From assembly GCF_017916255.1 (NCBI RefSeq), contig NZ_CP072827.1, forward strand, positions 6,039,501-6,103,500: DNA of 64,000 nt, in the 5' to 3' direction. A program made the translations under genes and the position numbers. This DNA is from Streptomyces mobaraensis NBRC 13819 = DSM 40847. Lineage in GTDB: Bacteria; Actinomycetota; Actinomycetes; Streptomycetales; Streptomycetaceae. A model generated the notes under the pieces. The model was not told the DNA's origin and made no database searches. It worked only from the letters and a program-made list of their open reading frames with translations. Within the stretch, counting starts at the first letter, position 1; each line of letters starts with the position of its first letter. This document shows, piece by piece, positions 15,101 to 22,825 of this stretch.

Positions 15101-16415
15101 CGGTGACGGGCCCGGTGGTGCGGGTGGTGCGGGTGGTTCCGGCCTGCATGCCGGCCGGGTGGATGCGTCCGCGCCCTCCGTATTCGGTTCGGCGGCTGCC
15201 GGTGACGCGCCCGGGGCGGGTGGGTCGGCATCCGGCGTTGCCCGAGCGGGTGGGCCGGGTGCCGAGGTGTCCATGGGGTCCGTATCGGGGGCGCCCGTTC
15301 GTTCGGGGGACGGCGCGGCGGATTCGGGACGGGAGGCTGCCGACGTGCCGACCACCGACATGTCCGCCGTTTCCGCGCCGAGTTCAGCCGGTCGCTCCGG
15401 GGGCCGGGCCTCGGCCGCCGAACCGGCCCGGACGGCCCCCCAGACCGCCCCCGAGACGTCCCAGAGCGACACCGGCACCGGCCGTCCGAGTGCCCGGCGT
15501 ACCTCCGGGAGGACCGGCATCGGGGTGGGCGTGGGACGGCAGGCTGCCTTTGGGGCACGGGGGCAGCGGGAGGGGGCGGATGCCCCGGCTGCCGCGACAG
15601 CCTCAGCGGCCCCGGCGGCCCCGGCCGTCGCGGCAGAGGAACGGCCCGTCGGTATGGACACCGGCACTCACCCTGGCACCAGCACTCACGCCGGCACCGG
15701 CACCCACCACCCCAGTACCGACACCCCGACCGGCCTGGGCGTCGACCCCGGCGTCAGCCCCGACACCCCCACCCCCACCCCCACAACCACCCCCTCCGAA
15801 GTCGCCCGCAGAGAAGACGTCCGGCCCGCCGGTTCCGGCACTCTGCCCGTCGCCGCGCCCGGCGCGGATGCCGCCGCGGCCGCCGACGCGCGCGCCCCGC
15901 GCGCCCGGCACCGGGCCGGGGACGCGTACTCGGCCGACGCCCTGACCGTCGTCGAACCGGGGGCGGGGGCCGACGCCGGGGGCGCGGGCGCCTCGGCGGG
16001 GGCGCTCGACGTGCGGCGGCGGGCGCTGGGGGAGGCGCACGGCGAGGCGCACGGCCAGGCGGCCGGCGCGGATCCGTTCACGCGCGAGTTCGAGGACTTC
16101 GCGGCGCGCGTCACCTGGGACGAGAGCTGGTCCCGTCCCGGCCTCGACCCGCGGACGAGGGCGCTGCTCACCCTGACCGCGCTCACCACCGGGGGGCACT
16201 TCCAGGAGCTGCCCGGCCACGCCCGGGCCGCGCTCCGGCTGGGGGTCACGCCGGGCGAGATCCAGGAGGCCCTGCGGCACACGGCCCTCTACGCCGGCCT
16301 GCCCGCGGCAAGGGCCGCCCTCGCCGCGATCCGGCCGGTCATGGGTGACGGGCAGGGCCGACCGGAACCGTCCCCCGAGGACAGCGCGCCCGGTCGTCCC
16401 GACGCGCACCCCTAG
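12132..16415 (+). CDS. pcaL: Bifunctional 3-oxoadipate enol-lactonase / 4-carboxymuconolactone decarboxylase with giant linker
   Basis: One open frame of 1,427 residues starts at GTG 12132 (GAGAGGG upstream; GTG 12108 is an alternative). Residues 1-258 are an alpha/beta-hydrolase of the PcaD type. The nucleophile elbow is GCCIGG, with Cys92 where GxSxG has Ser, as I recall for Streptomyces PcaD; the catalytic His is in GTRHLAPVEQ. The last 130 residues (DPFTREFEDFAARVTWDESW onward) are the PcaC decarboxylase domain. PcaL normally joins these with a short linker (family length about 370-430). Here about 1,020 residues of Gly/Ala/Pro/Ser-rich repeats separate them. PcaL performs two steps of the protocatechuate branch of the beta-ketoadipate pathway. 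No other pca gene is in the window. Confidence 0.88.
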   Translation: MTETPANTLQYRSDGPEDAPVLVLGPALGTTWHMWDRQVPELTRQWRVFRYDLPGHGGAPARPAATVGELADRLLATLDALGVEHFGYAGCCIGGAIGADLALRGPERLGSLALIGSAARFGTADGWGVRASEARSHGLDPAARSAPENWFSPAFAAAQPAIVDWAVHMVRTTDVPCYSAACEALAAFDVRSGLERVGVPTLVLVGAEDQVTPPADARVLVAGIHDARLAVVPGTRHLAPVEQPAAVTDLLVNHFTADWHRPGVARRGRGPGPGTPPPAPTAPAGAGERSAGGSPGGPFAGSPAGQPDVSGPGMPPTGGASGGAGVHAGPSVGPSSGSPASSGGPFAGGAGGPAGLPEPSGSGVSSPGGASGGAGVHAGPSSVPPVTPNGPSEAGDAGQSKQSGSGGPSVGGAPGGSGVRAGLSSGASGVSTGPSSVPPVMSGGPFAGGPAGLPDLSGSGGPSAGGAPAGPGPAGQGVRGGGPSPAGAGAPAGSSPAGSSSGAPAGSFAAAPAAPPGVVSGDAPTALLPPIVLEDGPVPSAAFAEGPPEGWPPPRAADAPQGVFGPPPANGVPDSAPDPAPFGTAPGPFGPVDGRRPTAPGAAHGPEAMLRNGTLRADVFGPPAGPPVDSPYAAPAPTSVPGCSAEGPADAAPQGTPTAYGPPAEAAAPGASGFGPFPGPSPAPATDGRTERFGPSSLPGFGHGVTGPTAPASQAGAPGAEVPYGTVGFGSPAGGLTSLEEGAPSTARPAAGPSAGTGATGADAAASQTERPGQDGPARVDVPTTDMSALSTPTSASHREAAEKGIGEAVAGSARVDVPTTDMSALSAPSSTRRPGARTGGNHRTMTAETGDAARVGSAGETGVDVSAADPSPAGERTPTRRHDGVGAGADKATAPGSGRVDVPTTDMSVLPAPGSAAAVGDAPGAGGSASDAARVDVPTTDMSALAAPGSAAVVDGAPGAGGSASGAAGVDVPGADMSAFAAPRSVAAAGDGPGGAGGAGGSGLHAGRVDASAPSVFGSAAAGDAPGAGGSASGVARAGGPGAEVSMGSVSGAPVRSGDGAADSGREAADVPTTDMSAVSAPSSAGRSGGRASAAEPARTAPQTAPETSQSDTGTGRPSARRTSGRTGIGVGVGRQAAFGARGQREGADAPAAATASAAPAAPAVAAEERPVGMDTGTHPGTSTHAGTGTHHPSTDTPTGLGVDPGVSPDTPTPTPTTTPSEVARREDVRPAGSGTLPVAAPGADAAAAADARAPRARHRAGDAYSADALTVVEPGAGADAGGAGASAGALDVRRRALGEAHGEAHGQAAGADPFTREFEDFAARVTWDESWSRPGLDPRTRALLTLTALTTGGHFQELPGHARAALRLGVTPGEIQEALRHTALYAGLPAARAALAAIRPVMGDGQGRPEPSPEDSAPGRPDAHP
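13010..13560 (+). repeat. Degenerate tandem repeats in pcaL linker, first block
   Basis: The translated frame repeats a module of about 45-60 residues that combines GGPFAGG-PAGLP, a short Ser/Gly stretch, and GGASGGAGVHAGPSS-like segments. At least three degenerate copies are visible. Lengths change in multiples of three, so the reading frame is kept. It looks like minisatellite growth inside a gene. Confidence 0.75.
14468..15375 (+). repeat. VDVPTTDMSAL repeats in pcaL linker, second block
   Basis: The frame encodes VDVPTTDMS-x-L/V five times with little change (starting near 14468, 14577, 14831, 14938 and 15344, the last as ADVPTTDMSAV). Decayed versions lie between (VDVPGADMSAF near 15041, VDVSAADPS near 14722). 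Spacers are about 25-100 residues of Ala/Gly/Ser. The core is conserved at the protein level while codons vary, which hints at selection on the peptide or recent gene conversion. Confidence 0.85.
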
Positions 16416-16436
16416 CCCCAGCGCCATCATGGAGAC

Positions 16437-17081
16437 ATGAAACTCACCAAGTACGGTCACGCCTGCGTCCGTCTGGAGAAGGACGGCCGCGCCCTCGTCA
16501 TCGACCCCGGCGGGTTCACGGAGGAGGACGCGGCCCTCGGGGCGGACGCCCTGCTGGTCACCCACGAGCACCCGGACCACTTCGACGCGCTCCGGTTGCG
16601 GGCCGCCTTGGAGGCCAACCCCGCCGCCGAACTGTGGACGCTGCGGAGCGTCGCCGAGCGGCTCTCCGCAGCGTTCCCGGGACGCGTGCACACCGTCGGC
16701 GAGGGGGACGCGTTCACGGCCGCCGGGTTCGACGTCGAGGTGCACGGGCAGTTGCACGCCGTGATCCACCCGGACATCGAACGGATCACCAATGTCGGCT
16801 ACTTCGTGGACGGCACCCTCTTCCACCCCGGCGACGCCCTCACCGTCCCCGGCCGGCCGGTGGACACGCTGATGGTGCCGGTGATGGCGCCGTGGAGCCG
16901 GGTCGGCGACGTCATCGACTACCTCCGCGAGGTCTCGCCGCGCCGGGCGATCGACGTCCACGACGCGCTTCTCACCGACCTGGCGCGGCCCGTCTACGAC
17001 CGGATGCTCGGCCCGGACGGCCCCGGCGTCGGCGGTGCGGAGCACTCCCGGCTGGCGCCGGGGGAGAGCGTCGAACTCTGA
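16437..17081 (+). CDS. MBL-fold metal-dependent hydrolase (UlaG-like)
   Basis: The 214-residue protein begins at ATG 16437, 21 nt after pcaL. The metallo-beta-lactamase signature THEHPDHFD (HxHxDH) lies near residue 42. The later ligands are His in QLHAVIHPD and Asp in LFHPGDALT. The domain is short and without a substrate-binding insertion, like the UlaG/YfnB-like or general MBL-fold proteins common beside housekeeping genes in Streptomyces. It is probably a cytoplasmic hydrolase of a phosphodiester or lactone substrate. The substrate is unknown. No link to pcaL is implied beyond position. Confidence 0.88.
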   Translation: MKLTKYGHACVRLEKDGRALVIDPGGFTEEDAALGADALLVTHEHPDHFDALRLRAALEANPAAELWTLRSVAERLSAAFPGRVHTVGEGDAFTAAGFDVEVHGQLHAVIHPDIERITNVGYFVDGTLFHPGDALTVPGRPVDTLMVPVMAPWSRVGDVIDYLREVSPRRAIDVHDALLTDLARPVYDRMLGPDGPGVGGAEHSRLAPGESVEL

Positions 17082-17155
17082 CCTCCAAGCCCGTGCAGTC
17101 ACCCCTCCCACCTGCGAAAACGGGCGTTGTCAGACCCTCCCGTTAGGGTGGCCGC

Positions 17156-17935
17156 ATGCGCATCGCCACCTGGAACGTGAACTCGATCACCGCCCGCCTG
17201 CCCCGGCTGCTGGCCTGGCTGGAGAGCAGCCGTCCGGACGTGCTGTGCCTCCAGGAGGTCAAGTGCGCCGCGGACGCGTTCCCCTACGAGGAACTGCGCG
17301 GCCTCGGCTACGAGGCCGCGGTCAACGCCACCGGCCGGTGGAACGGTGTGGCCGTGCTCTCCCGCGTCGGCATCGCCGACGTGGTGACCGGCCTCCCGGG
17401 CGGTCCGGACTTCGAGGGCGCGCAGGAGCCCCGGGCCATCTCGGCCACCTGCGGGCCCGCCCGCGTCTGGTCGGTCTACGTGCCGAACGGCCGGGACGTC
17501 GAGCACGACCACTACGGCTACAAGCTCCGCTGGTTCGAGGCGCTGCGCGACGCCGTGGCCGCCGACGCGGCGGGCGCCCGCCCGTTCGCCGTCCTCGGCG
17601 ACTACAACGTGGCGCCGACCGACGACGACGTCTACGACCCGGCCGTCTTCGAGGGCGCCACCCACGTGACCCCGGCCGAGCGCGCCGCCCTCGCCGCCCT
17701 GCGCGACACCGGCCTGTCCGACGTCGTGCCCCGGCCGCTGAAGTACGACCACCCGTACACCTACTGGGACTACCGGCAGCTGTGCTTCCCGAAGAACCGG
17801 GGCATGCGCATCGACCTCGTGTACGGCAACGCGGCGTTCTCGGGCGCGGTCAAGGACGCGTACGTCGACCGCGAGGAGCGCAAGGGCAAGGGCGCCTCGG
17901 ACCACGCGCCGGTCGTCGTCGACCTGGACGTTTAG
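17156..17935 (+). CDS. xth: Exodeoxyribonuclease III
   Basis: The 259-residue exonuclease III / AP endonuclease is full length. Motifs are MRIATWNVNSI at the N-terminus, LQEVK with the metal-binding Glu, YVPNGRDVEHDHY, VLGDYNVAPTDDDVYDP with the Asp-Asn pair, and the terminal SDHAPVVVDL with the catalytic Asp-His. It acts in base excision repair, cutting at abasic sites and removing 3' blocks. ATG 17156 follows a short intergenic stretch; GGGTGG serves as a weak ribosome site. Transcription is probably independent of the upstream MBL gene. Confidence 0.95.
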   Translation: MRIATWNVNSITARLPRLLAWLESSRPDVLCLQEVKCAADAFPYEELRGLGYEAAVNATGRWNGVAVLSRVGIADVVTGLPGGPDFEGAQEPRAISATCGPARVWSVYVPNGRDVEHDHYGYKLRWFEALRDAVAADAAGARPFAVLGDYNVAPTDDDVYDPAVFEGATHVTPAERAALAALRDTGLSDVVPRPLKYDHPYTYWDYRQLCFPKNRGMRIDLVYGNAAFSGAVKDAYVDREERKGKGASDHAPVVVDLDV

Positions 17936-18068
17936 ACGACCTCGACCAGACGACCTCGACGTCCGCCGTCCCGGGTGCTCGGCCGATCCGGGCACCCGGC
18001 CGATCGGGCGCCCGGGCCCTGTCGCCGCGACCACGCCCGAAGCCGGACGGACGGACGACCCGGCTCGC

Positions 18069-18518
18069 TCAGGCCAGGTTGTCGGTGACGCGCCGGAGCA
18101 CGGAGACCGCCGTCGCGTACTCCTCCTCCGTGATGTCACCGACCAGCTCCGCGCGCACCCGCGTCATGTGCTTCTTGGCCGCCGCGAGGCCGGCGTGCCC
18201 CTGGGCCGTGAGGGTCAGGCGGCCGTCCGCGTCGGCGACGAGCCAGCCCCGGTGCACGAGCACGTCGGCGGCGTTGGCCGTCACCTCGGGGTCCATGCCG
18301 TAGGGCACGTGCACGGCGCGGATTTCCTCCCGGGTGAGGCCGTGCTCGGCGCGGACGACGTTGTTGAGTGCCCACCACTGCGGCTGGGTCAGGTCGATGC
18401 GCGCCAGGGCGGCCCGCGAGTGCCGCAGGATCGCCTCGACGGCGCGCCAGGCGACGAGGGCGATGGGGGGTTGGGCGGATGTGGCGGTGCCGCTTCGCGA
18501 AGTGCTCACGTTCGTCAT
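18069..18518 (-). CDS. MarR-type winged-helix transcriptional regulator
   Basis: The product has 149 residues from ATG 18518; an in-frame GTG at 18524 is possible. The domain pattern is a dimerisation helix, then LTQPQWWALNNVVRAEHGLTREEI (recognition region) and a wing with GWLVADADGRLTLTAQG, typical of MarR proteins. The first 25 residues are disordered. An unusual promoter upstream (-35 and -10 boxes 19 bp apart around a dyad) suggests control by a MerR/SoxR-type activator, with transcription starting at or next to the ATG, so the mRNA may be leaderless. Targets of this regulator are not evident in the neighbourhood. Confidence 0.85.
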   Translation of the reverse strand: MTNVSTSRSGTATSAQPPIALVAWRAVEAILRHSRAALARIDLTQPQWWALNNVVRAEHGLTREEIRAVHVPYGMDPEVTANAADVLVHRGWLVADADGRLTLTAQGHAGLAAAKKHMTRVRAELVGDITEEEYATAVSVLRRVTDNLA

Positions 18519-18525
18519 GATCACG

Positions 18526-18556
18526 AAGCTAGGACCTCAAGTGCGGTTGAGGGCAA
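18526..18556 (-). promoter_or_regulatory. MerR/SoxR-type promoter ahead of marR
   Basis: On the minus strand TTGCCC (18551-18556) and TAGCTT (18526-18531) are 19 bp apart, the over-long spacing that MerR-family activators such as SoxR correct by twisting DNA. The overlapping 18-bp dyad CCTCAAGTGCGGTTGAGG (18535-18552) matches the SoxR-box form CCTCAAG-N4-(C)TTGAGG at the outer positions. The -10 lies about 7 nt from the ATG. Confidence 0.65.
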
Positions 18557-18764
18557 GGCCGGTGTCGACGCCGACGCACCGCGCCACGCACCGCCGCCCG
18601 CACCCTCGTCGACGACGGCCGAGTGGGCCGCGCTGCTCTGGGGCGGCCCCCCACCCCGGAGGAGCCGACGGCCGGCGGCGGTGCGGCACTCGCCGGCGCG
18701 AGTGCGGCGCCCGGCCCCGCCGCCGGCGCCTCCCGGGACGAGCGCCGCACCGAGCCGACCGCTG
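18557..18764. other. Intergenic region between marR and the GDSL hydrolase
   Basis: This region separates the marR promoter from the end of the leftward GDSL hydrolase gene. It is high-GC and holds no gene I can support. It presumably contains the hydrolase transcription terminator. Confidence 0.4.
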
Positions 18765-20621
18765 TCAGCCCACCAGCCGCCGCAGGTCCACCGCGTCGGC
18801 GAACGCCTTCATCCCCGCGTCGTTCGGGTGCAGATGGTCCCCGCCGTCGAAGCGCGGCAGCATGCGTTCCGGGTGCTGCGGGTCGCGGATGGCGGCGTCG
18901 AAGTCGAAGACCGCGTCGTACAGGCCGCCGTTCTGCCGGATGTGCCGGTTGATCGCCGTCCGCTGGGCGTCGGCCGTCGCCGTGCAGTCGTAGAAGCCGC
19001 CGCAGGGCGCGATGGTCGCCGCGACGACCCGCAGGCCGCGCTCGTGCGCGCGTTCCGCGATCGACCGCAGGGCGGCGATCACCTGGGTGGCGGTGGTGCC
19101 GGCCCGGATGTCGTTGACGCCCTCGAAGACGATCACGGTCCGGACCTGGGACTGCGCCAGCACGTCGCGTTCCAGCCGGTGGCCGGCGCTGACGCCGCTG
19201 AGCGTGGTGCTCGGGCCGCTGCCCTGGTAGCGGTCGTCGACCACCCGGTTGCCGGAGATCCCGCTGTTGAGCACGCCGTACGCGGGCACCGCGTGCTGGG
19301 CGCGCAGCCGCCGGGACAGCAGGTCGGGCCAGCGCCCGTTGGCCTCGGGGGTGGACCGTTCGCCGTCGGTGATCGAGTCGCCGAGCGCGACCACCGACCC
19401 GGGGCCGCCGCCGACGTCGACGCCGGTGAGCAGCGGCCAGGTGGCGAGCGTCCCGGTGTACGCGCCCGCGTCCCGGTCGGCGGTGCGGTCGCCGCCGCCG
19501 TCGGCGGTCAGGAAGGACCGCTGGTTGGTGTAGTTGTGCACGGGCAACGCCCGTACGGTGCCGGGCAGGTGAATGCTCACCAGGAGGCTGGTGTCCGGCG
19601 GCACGGTGAACCCGAGCGGGTCGCTGAACCGCTGCGTCCCGGCCGGCAGCACGACCGCCTGCTTTCCCCCGAACGTGAGCGTCCGGGGCGCGGCCGCGGC
19701 CGTCGCGCCCTTCCTCTGTACGGCGACGGTCGCGTGGCCGATCCGCACCGGCTCGGCCGCGAACGTGTTCTCCAGCCGGATCCGGGTGCGCGGCCCGCCC
19801 GCGCTCCCGTGCACCACCAGCCGCAGCGTCCGGTCCTTCCACGGTCCGACGGCCGTGTACCCGGACGTGGGAGCCGCCCAACTGCCGGTCCACTCGTTCG
19901 TGGGAGCGCGCAGCGCCATGGAGAAGACGTGCAGCCCGGTCGCCGCGCGGGGGGCCTGCGGCAGGACGACCGACTCCACGTCCCGGCCCCGGGCGACCGG
20001 CACGGTCACCGCGTGCAGCCGGGTGGTCTCCGTACGCCGCCCGCCGGGGGTGTTGAGGTGCGGGAGGCCGACGGCCTTGGTGGTCAGCGGGCCGCGACGC
20101 CAGTCGGGGGCGGTCAGCCGGTACGTGGTGCGGGAACCGTCGCGGTAGCGGACGGTCCCGGTGCCGCTGACGTCACCGCCCGGCCCGGCCGCCGCGCTCC
20201 CCGCGACGAGGAAGGTGAGCGCGTCGCCCCGGCCGCGCAGCCGGACCGTCTGGCCGGCCGCCCGGACGTTGTCGGGCGTGCCCGGCGCCGAGCGCGGCCA
20301 GCGGAGCGCGGAGCCGTCGATCGGCAGTTCCTTGCCGGGGGTCCAGCCCGCCGCGGCGAGGTCCTGGGCGGAGAAGGAGCCGCCGGCTCCGTCGAAGTCC
20401 GCCTCCCGGGGCCGGGCGTCGTCGCTCACCGCCTTGTTGTCGAAGAGCCGCTCCAGAGGGAGCGGCTCCTTCGCCGGTTCGGCCGGTGCGGCGGGGCGGG
20501 CGAGCGCCGGGGCGTTCGCGAAGGCGACGGCGCACACCGCCCCCACCACGACGGTTCCCGCCGCCGCCCGCCGTCTGTGCCGCCGTTCCGTGTGTGCCGT
20601 GCCGTGCGCTGTCCGGAGCAT
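18765..20621 (-). CDS. Secreted SGNH/GDSL-family hydrolase
   Basis: The product is 618 residues from ATG 20621, chosen because GGGAGG sits 10 nt upstream; an ATG at 20630 is too close to it. A signal peptide is clear: Arg-rich start, hydrophobic core, cleavage likely after APALA near residue 38. The N-terminal half (to about residue 320) is a beta-rich region of unknown role. The C-terminal half is an SGNH hydrolase with VVALGDSITDG (block I Ser), an FEGVNDI block and the Asp/His pair in GDHLHPNDAG. The family includes esterases, lipases and carbohydrate deacetylases. Being exported, it probably acts on cell-wall or plant polysaccharide esters. Confidence 0.9.
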   Translation of the reverse strand: MLRTAHGTAHTERRHRRRAAAGTVVVGAVCAVAFANAPALARPAAPAEPAKEPLPLERLFDNKAVSDDARPREADFDGAGGSFSAQDLAAAGWTPGKELPIDGSALRWPRSAPGTPDNVRAAGQTVRLRGRGDALTFLVAGSAAAGPGGDVSGTGTVRYRDGSRTTYRLTAPDWRRGPLTTKAVGLPHLNTPGGRRTETTRLHAVTVPVARGRDVESVVLPQAPRAATGLHVFSMALRAPTNEWTGSWAAPTSGYTAVGPWKDRTLRLVVHGSAGGPRTRIRLENTFAAEPVRIGHATVAVQRKGATAAAAPRTLTFGGKQAVVLPAGTQRFSDPLGFTVPPDTSLLVSIHLPGTVRALPVHNYTNQRSFLTADGGGDRTADRDAGAYTGTLATWPLLTGVDVGGGPGSVVALGDSITDGERSTPEANGRWPDLLSRRLRAQHAVPAYGVLNSGISGNRVVDDRYQGSGPSTTLSGVSAGHRLERDVLAQSQVRTVIVFEGVNDIRAGTTATQVIAALRSIAERAHERGLRVVAATIAPCGGFYDCTATADAQRTAINRHIRQNGGLYDAVFDFDAAIRDPQHPERMLPRFDGGDHLHPNDAGMKAFADAVDLRRLVG

Positions 20622-20770
20622 GCTTCTCATGCCTCCCGTGATTCCCCACGCCGAATGTGGCGGGATGAAGTTAGGGAGACCACGGAACCACGTCAAGGAG
20701 GCCGCCAGGCCACGTCGTCCTGCCGCGTGCGGGTGGTGGGGCCATCTGCACGAGTGCGATCCTTGCCGGT

Positions 20771-21211
20771 ATGAACATTCCCTTTTTGGACGGCTGGCGC
20801 AGGCGGCACGACGCGGCACGCGGGGGCGCCGCGCACGGCACGGCCGACTGGGACCCGGAGGGCCTGGCCGAGCTGCTGTCGGAGTGCGAACTGCTGCGCG
20901 CCCAGGCGGAGTCGGCGGGCGTGGCGCTCGACGACGGGCCGTCCTCCCTGGAGGCCCTCGACCAGCTGCAGCCGCGCTGGCGCGGCGACGAGGAGCTCCA
21001 GTCCTGGCTGGGCAACGACGCGGGGCTGTACCTGGGGACGGTGCTGGTCCGCACGGTCGGCGGCGCGGCCTGGCAGATCCGCTCCGACGGCCAGCCGGTG
21101 GTCCGGCTCGCCGGCGGGCGCGAGGTGGACGTGGTCGAGACCGGGCACGCCTGGGCGGAGGACGGCGCTCCGGAGCTCTCCCAGGTGTACGCCGAGCTGT
21201 CCGAGAACTGA
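20771..21211 (+). CDS. Conserved actinomycete protein (DUF6278-like)
   Basis: The 146-residue acidic soluble protein starts MNIPFLDGWRRRH. From memory this matches a small streptomycete family, DUF6278, with the conserved blocks ELLSECELLRAQA, LEALDQL, RW, WLGNDAGLYLGTVLVRT and GREVDVVETG. Function is unknown. There is no signal peptide or membrane helix. It is divergent from the GDSL hydrolase with a 149-nt gap between them. A ribosome site is not obvious before ATG 20771, so it may be weakly translated. I assign no role. Confidence 0.75.
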   Translation: MNIPFLDGWRRRHDAARGGAAHGTADWDPEGLAELLSECELLRAQAESAGVALDDGPSSLEALDQLQPRWRGDEELQSWLGNDAGLYLGTVLVRTVGGAAWQIRSDGQPVVRLAGGREVDVVETGHAWAEDGAPELSQVYAELSEN

Positions 21212-21636
21212 CGCCGAAACGCGGCGGGTGCCGGACGCCGGGCCGGACGCCGCGCGTCGGGCACCGGGTCGGGCGCGCCGCCGGACCGACGCACCCGGCC
21301 GGCCCGTCGGACCGCCGCAGCGAGCCCGCGCGGCGCGTCGCGGTGGCATGACGAACCCCGGTGCCGGGCCGCACGGCGGTCCCCGCGCCCGGCGCCCGGC
21401 TCGCTGGTGGCGGCCGGTGTCGCCACCGCACCCGCCCGCCTCATCTCGCAGCCGCCCAGGGCCGCCCCACCCGAGCCCGTCCTGCCCGCGGCTGTCTCGG
21501 TGGCACCCCCGCAGCCGCGGCTGTCTCGGTGCTTCCGCAGCGTTGCCGAGCCCGTCCTGCCCGCGGCTGTCTCGGTGCCACCCGCAGCCGCAGCTGTCCC
21601 GGCCCCTCGCAGCCACCCCCCCCCGGGGTACGACCC
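21212..21636. repeat. Non-coding gap with a 37-nt direct repeat
   Basis: No gene is seen in these 425 nt between two convergent genes. A direct repeat beginning CCGAGCCCGTCCTGCC occurs at 21471-21507 and about 21546-21583, with a shorter piece (GCAGCCGCGGCTGTCTCGG) between the two. The sequence is GC-rich and probably contains the terminators of the flanking genes. Confidence 0.6.
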
Positions 21637-22599
21637 TCACCCCGTGAACGGAATCACGTACTCCAACCGCCACCGATCCGCCCGCACCACCAGGTCGGAC
21701 GTCTCCACCGCGCGCCCGTCGCCGTCGAAATGCGTCCGTTCGACGACCGTGACGCACTGCCCGGCCGCGCAGCCCAGTGCCTCCGCCTCCGGTGTGGTGG
21801 CCGGTCGGGAGCCGACCAGTTCGCGGGCCCGGACGACCCGTACGCCGATGGCGGCCAGCCGGCCGCGCACGCCCCGGCGGGCGTACGGACCGCGTTCGGG
21901 GTGGACGACGTCGGTGCCGGCGGTGACGGCCAGCGGCTCCCAGCTCGTGGCGAGCTGCACCGGGCGGCGGTCGGCCAGGTACTCGTACTCCGTGCACACC
22001 ACCGGATCGCCCGGGGCGATGCCCAGCCGCTCCGCGATCCGTGCCGGCGCGGGCGCCTCGGCGGAGGTCGCCTCCCAGGTCAGTGAGGTTCCCCCGGACG
22101 GGTGACCGCACGGCGGGTGCTGGTCCCGGATCGGGTGGCCGTCCTGGTCCGGCCGCCGGTTCCGCTCCCGCTCGCGCTCCCGATCCTGATCCCCGTCCCG
22201 GTCCGGCCGCTGGTCCCGGTCCGGCCGCCAGTCCCCGTTCGGCCGCGGGTCCCGCGTCGGCGGCCGACCCCACGTCAGGTGCGGGGCCCGCACCGGATGC
22301 CGGTCCCGGACCGTGCGGATCTCCGCCGCGAACGGTGTGTCGACCGCACCGGTCGTACGCAGCAGCGTGCCCAGCGGCGCCCGGTCGGCGACGAACACCC
22401 CGCGGCCGAACTGCCCCTCCGCGTACCCCGCGGCCTTGAGCACCCGGACCGCCCGGTCGACGGTCTGGTCGCTGGCCGCGTAGGCCCGTTTGAGCTCGGA
22501 GCGGGAGGGGATCCGGGCGCCGACGGTCAGTGAGCCGTCGTCGATGCGCCGCCGCAGGTCGTCCGCGATGCGCAGGTATACGGGCCTGCTGTCGGCCAC
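21637..22599 (-). CDS. GntR/UTRA-family regulator with low-complexity insert
   Basis: The 320-residue protein starts at GTG 22599, with GGGAG 8 nt upstream. Residues 1-75 are a GntR winged helix (YLRIADDLRRRIDDGSLTVG, then SRSELKRAYAASDQTV). The C-terminal part is a UTRA ligand domain (GDPVVCTEYEYLADRRP onward to VVRADRWRLEYVIPFTG). Between them, around residues 110-165, lies an Arg/Asp/Pro/Gln-rich tract of short repeats (RPDRDQRPDRD-like, then a run of ERER) not expected in the family. Typical GntR/UTRA proteins have about 240-260 residues, so the insert explains the extra length. The dyad at 22650 is a likely autoregulatory operator. Confidence 0.88.
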   Translation of the reverse strand: MADSRPVYLRIADDLRRRIDDGSLTVGARIPSRSELKRAYAASDQTVDRAVRVLKAAGYAEGQFGRGVFVADRAPLGTLLRTTGAVDTPFAAEIRTVRDRHPVRAPHLTWGRPPTRDPRPNGDWRPDRDQRPDRDGDQDRERERERNRRPDQDGHPIRDQHPPCGHPSGGTSLTWEATSAEAPAPARIAERLGIAPGDPVVCTEYEYLADRRPVQLATSWEPLAVTAGTDVVHPERGPYARRGVRGRLAAIGVRVVRARELVGSRPATTPEAEALGCAAGQCVTVVERTHFDGDGRAVETSDLVVRADRWRLEYVIPFTG

Positions 22600-22649
22600 T
22601 CCGGGCTCCCTTCCCCCTGGTTCCCCGTTCCCCCATTCGGACCCACAGG

Positions 22650-22680
22650 CTAGGTACCCAGGCTGGGTCTGTGTACCTAG
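22650..22680. promoter_or_regulatory. Nested inverted repeats, candidate GntR operator
   Basis: Outer arms CTAGGTAC (22650-22657) and GTACCTAG (22673-22680) flank a second perfect dyad, ACCCAGGCTGGGT (22656-22668). It lies 50 nt upstream of the GntR start and between that gene and gluA. Autoregulation is likely; control of glu genes is possible. Confidence 0.65.
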
Positions 22681-22825
22681 GAAAGCCCAGGTGACCCCCG
22701 ATGCGGGGTGGGGGAGAGGAGCGGGTGCGCCGGAGGAAATGTCGGCCTGGTGCCGTTCCGTACGCGTGTCGCCGGTGACGTCCCGGAACGCCCCTGGATA
22801 GGTTGCTCCGACCGGCCGGTGCGGG

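Noticed and set aside
11979..15149. A 1,056-codon leftward reading frame opposite pcaL
   Set aside because: It is an antisense shadow of GC-rich repeats; the product is Arg/Gly/Pro nonsense and the rightward frame joins two recognisable enzyme domains.
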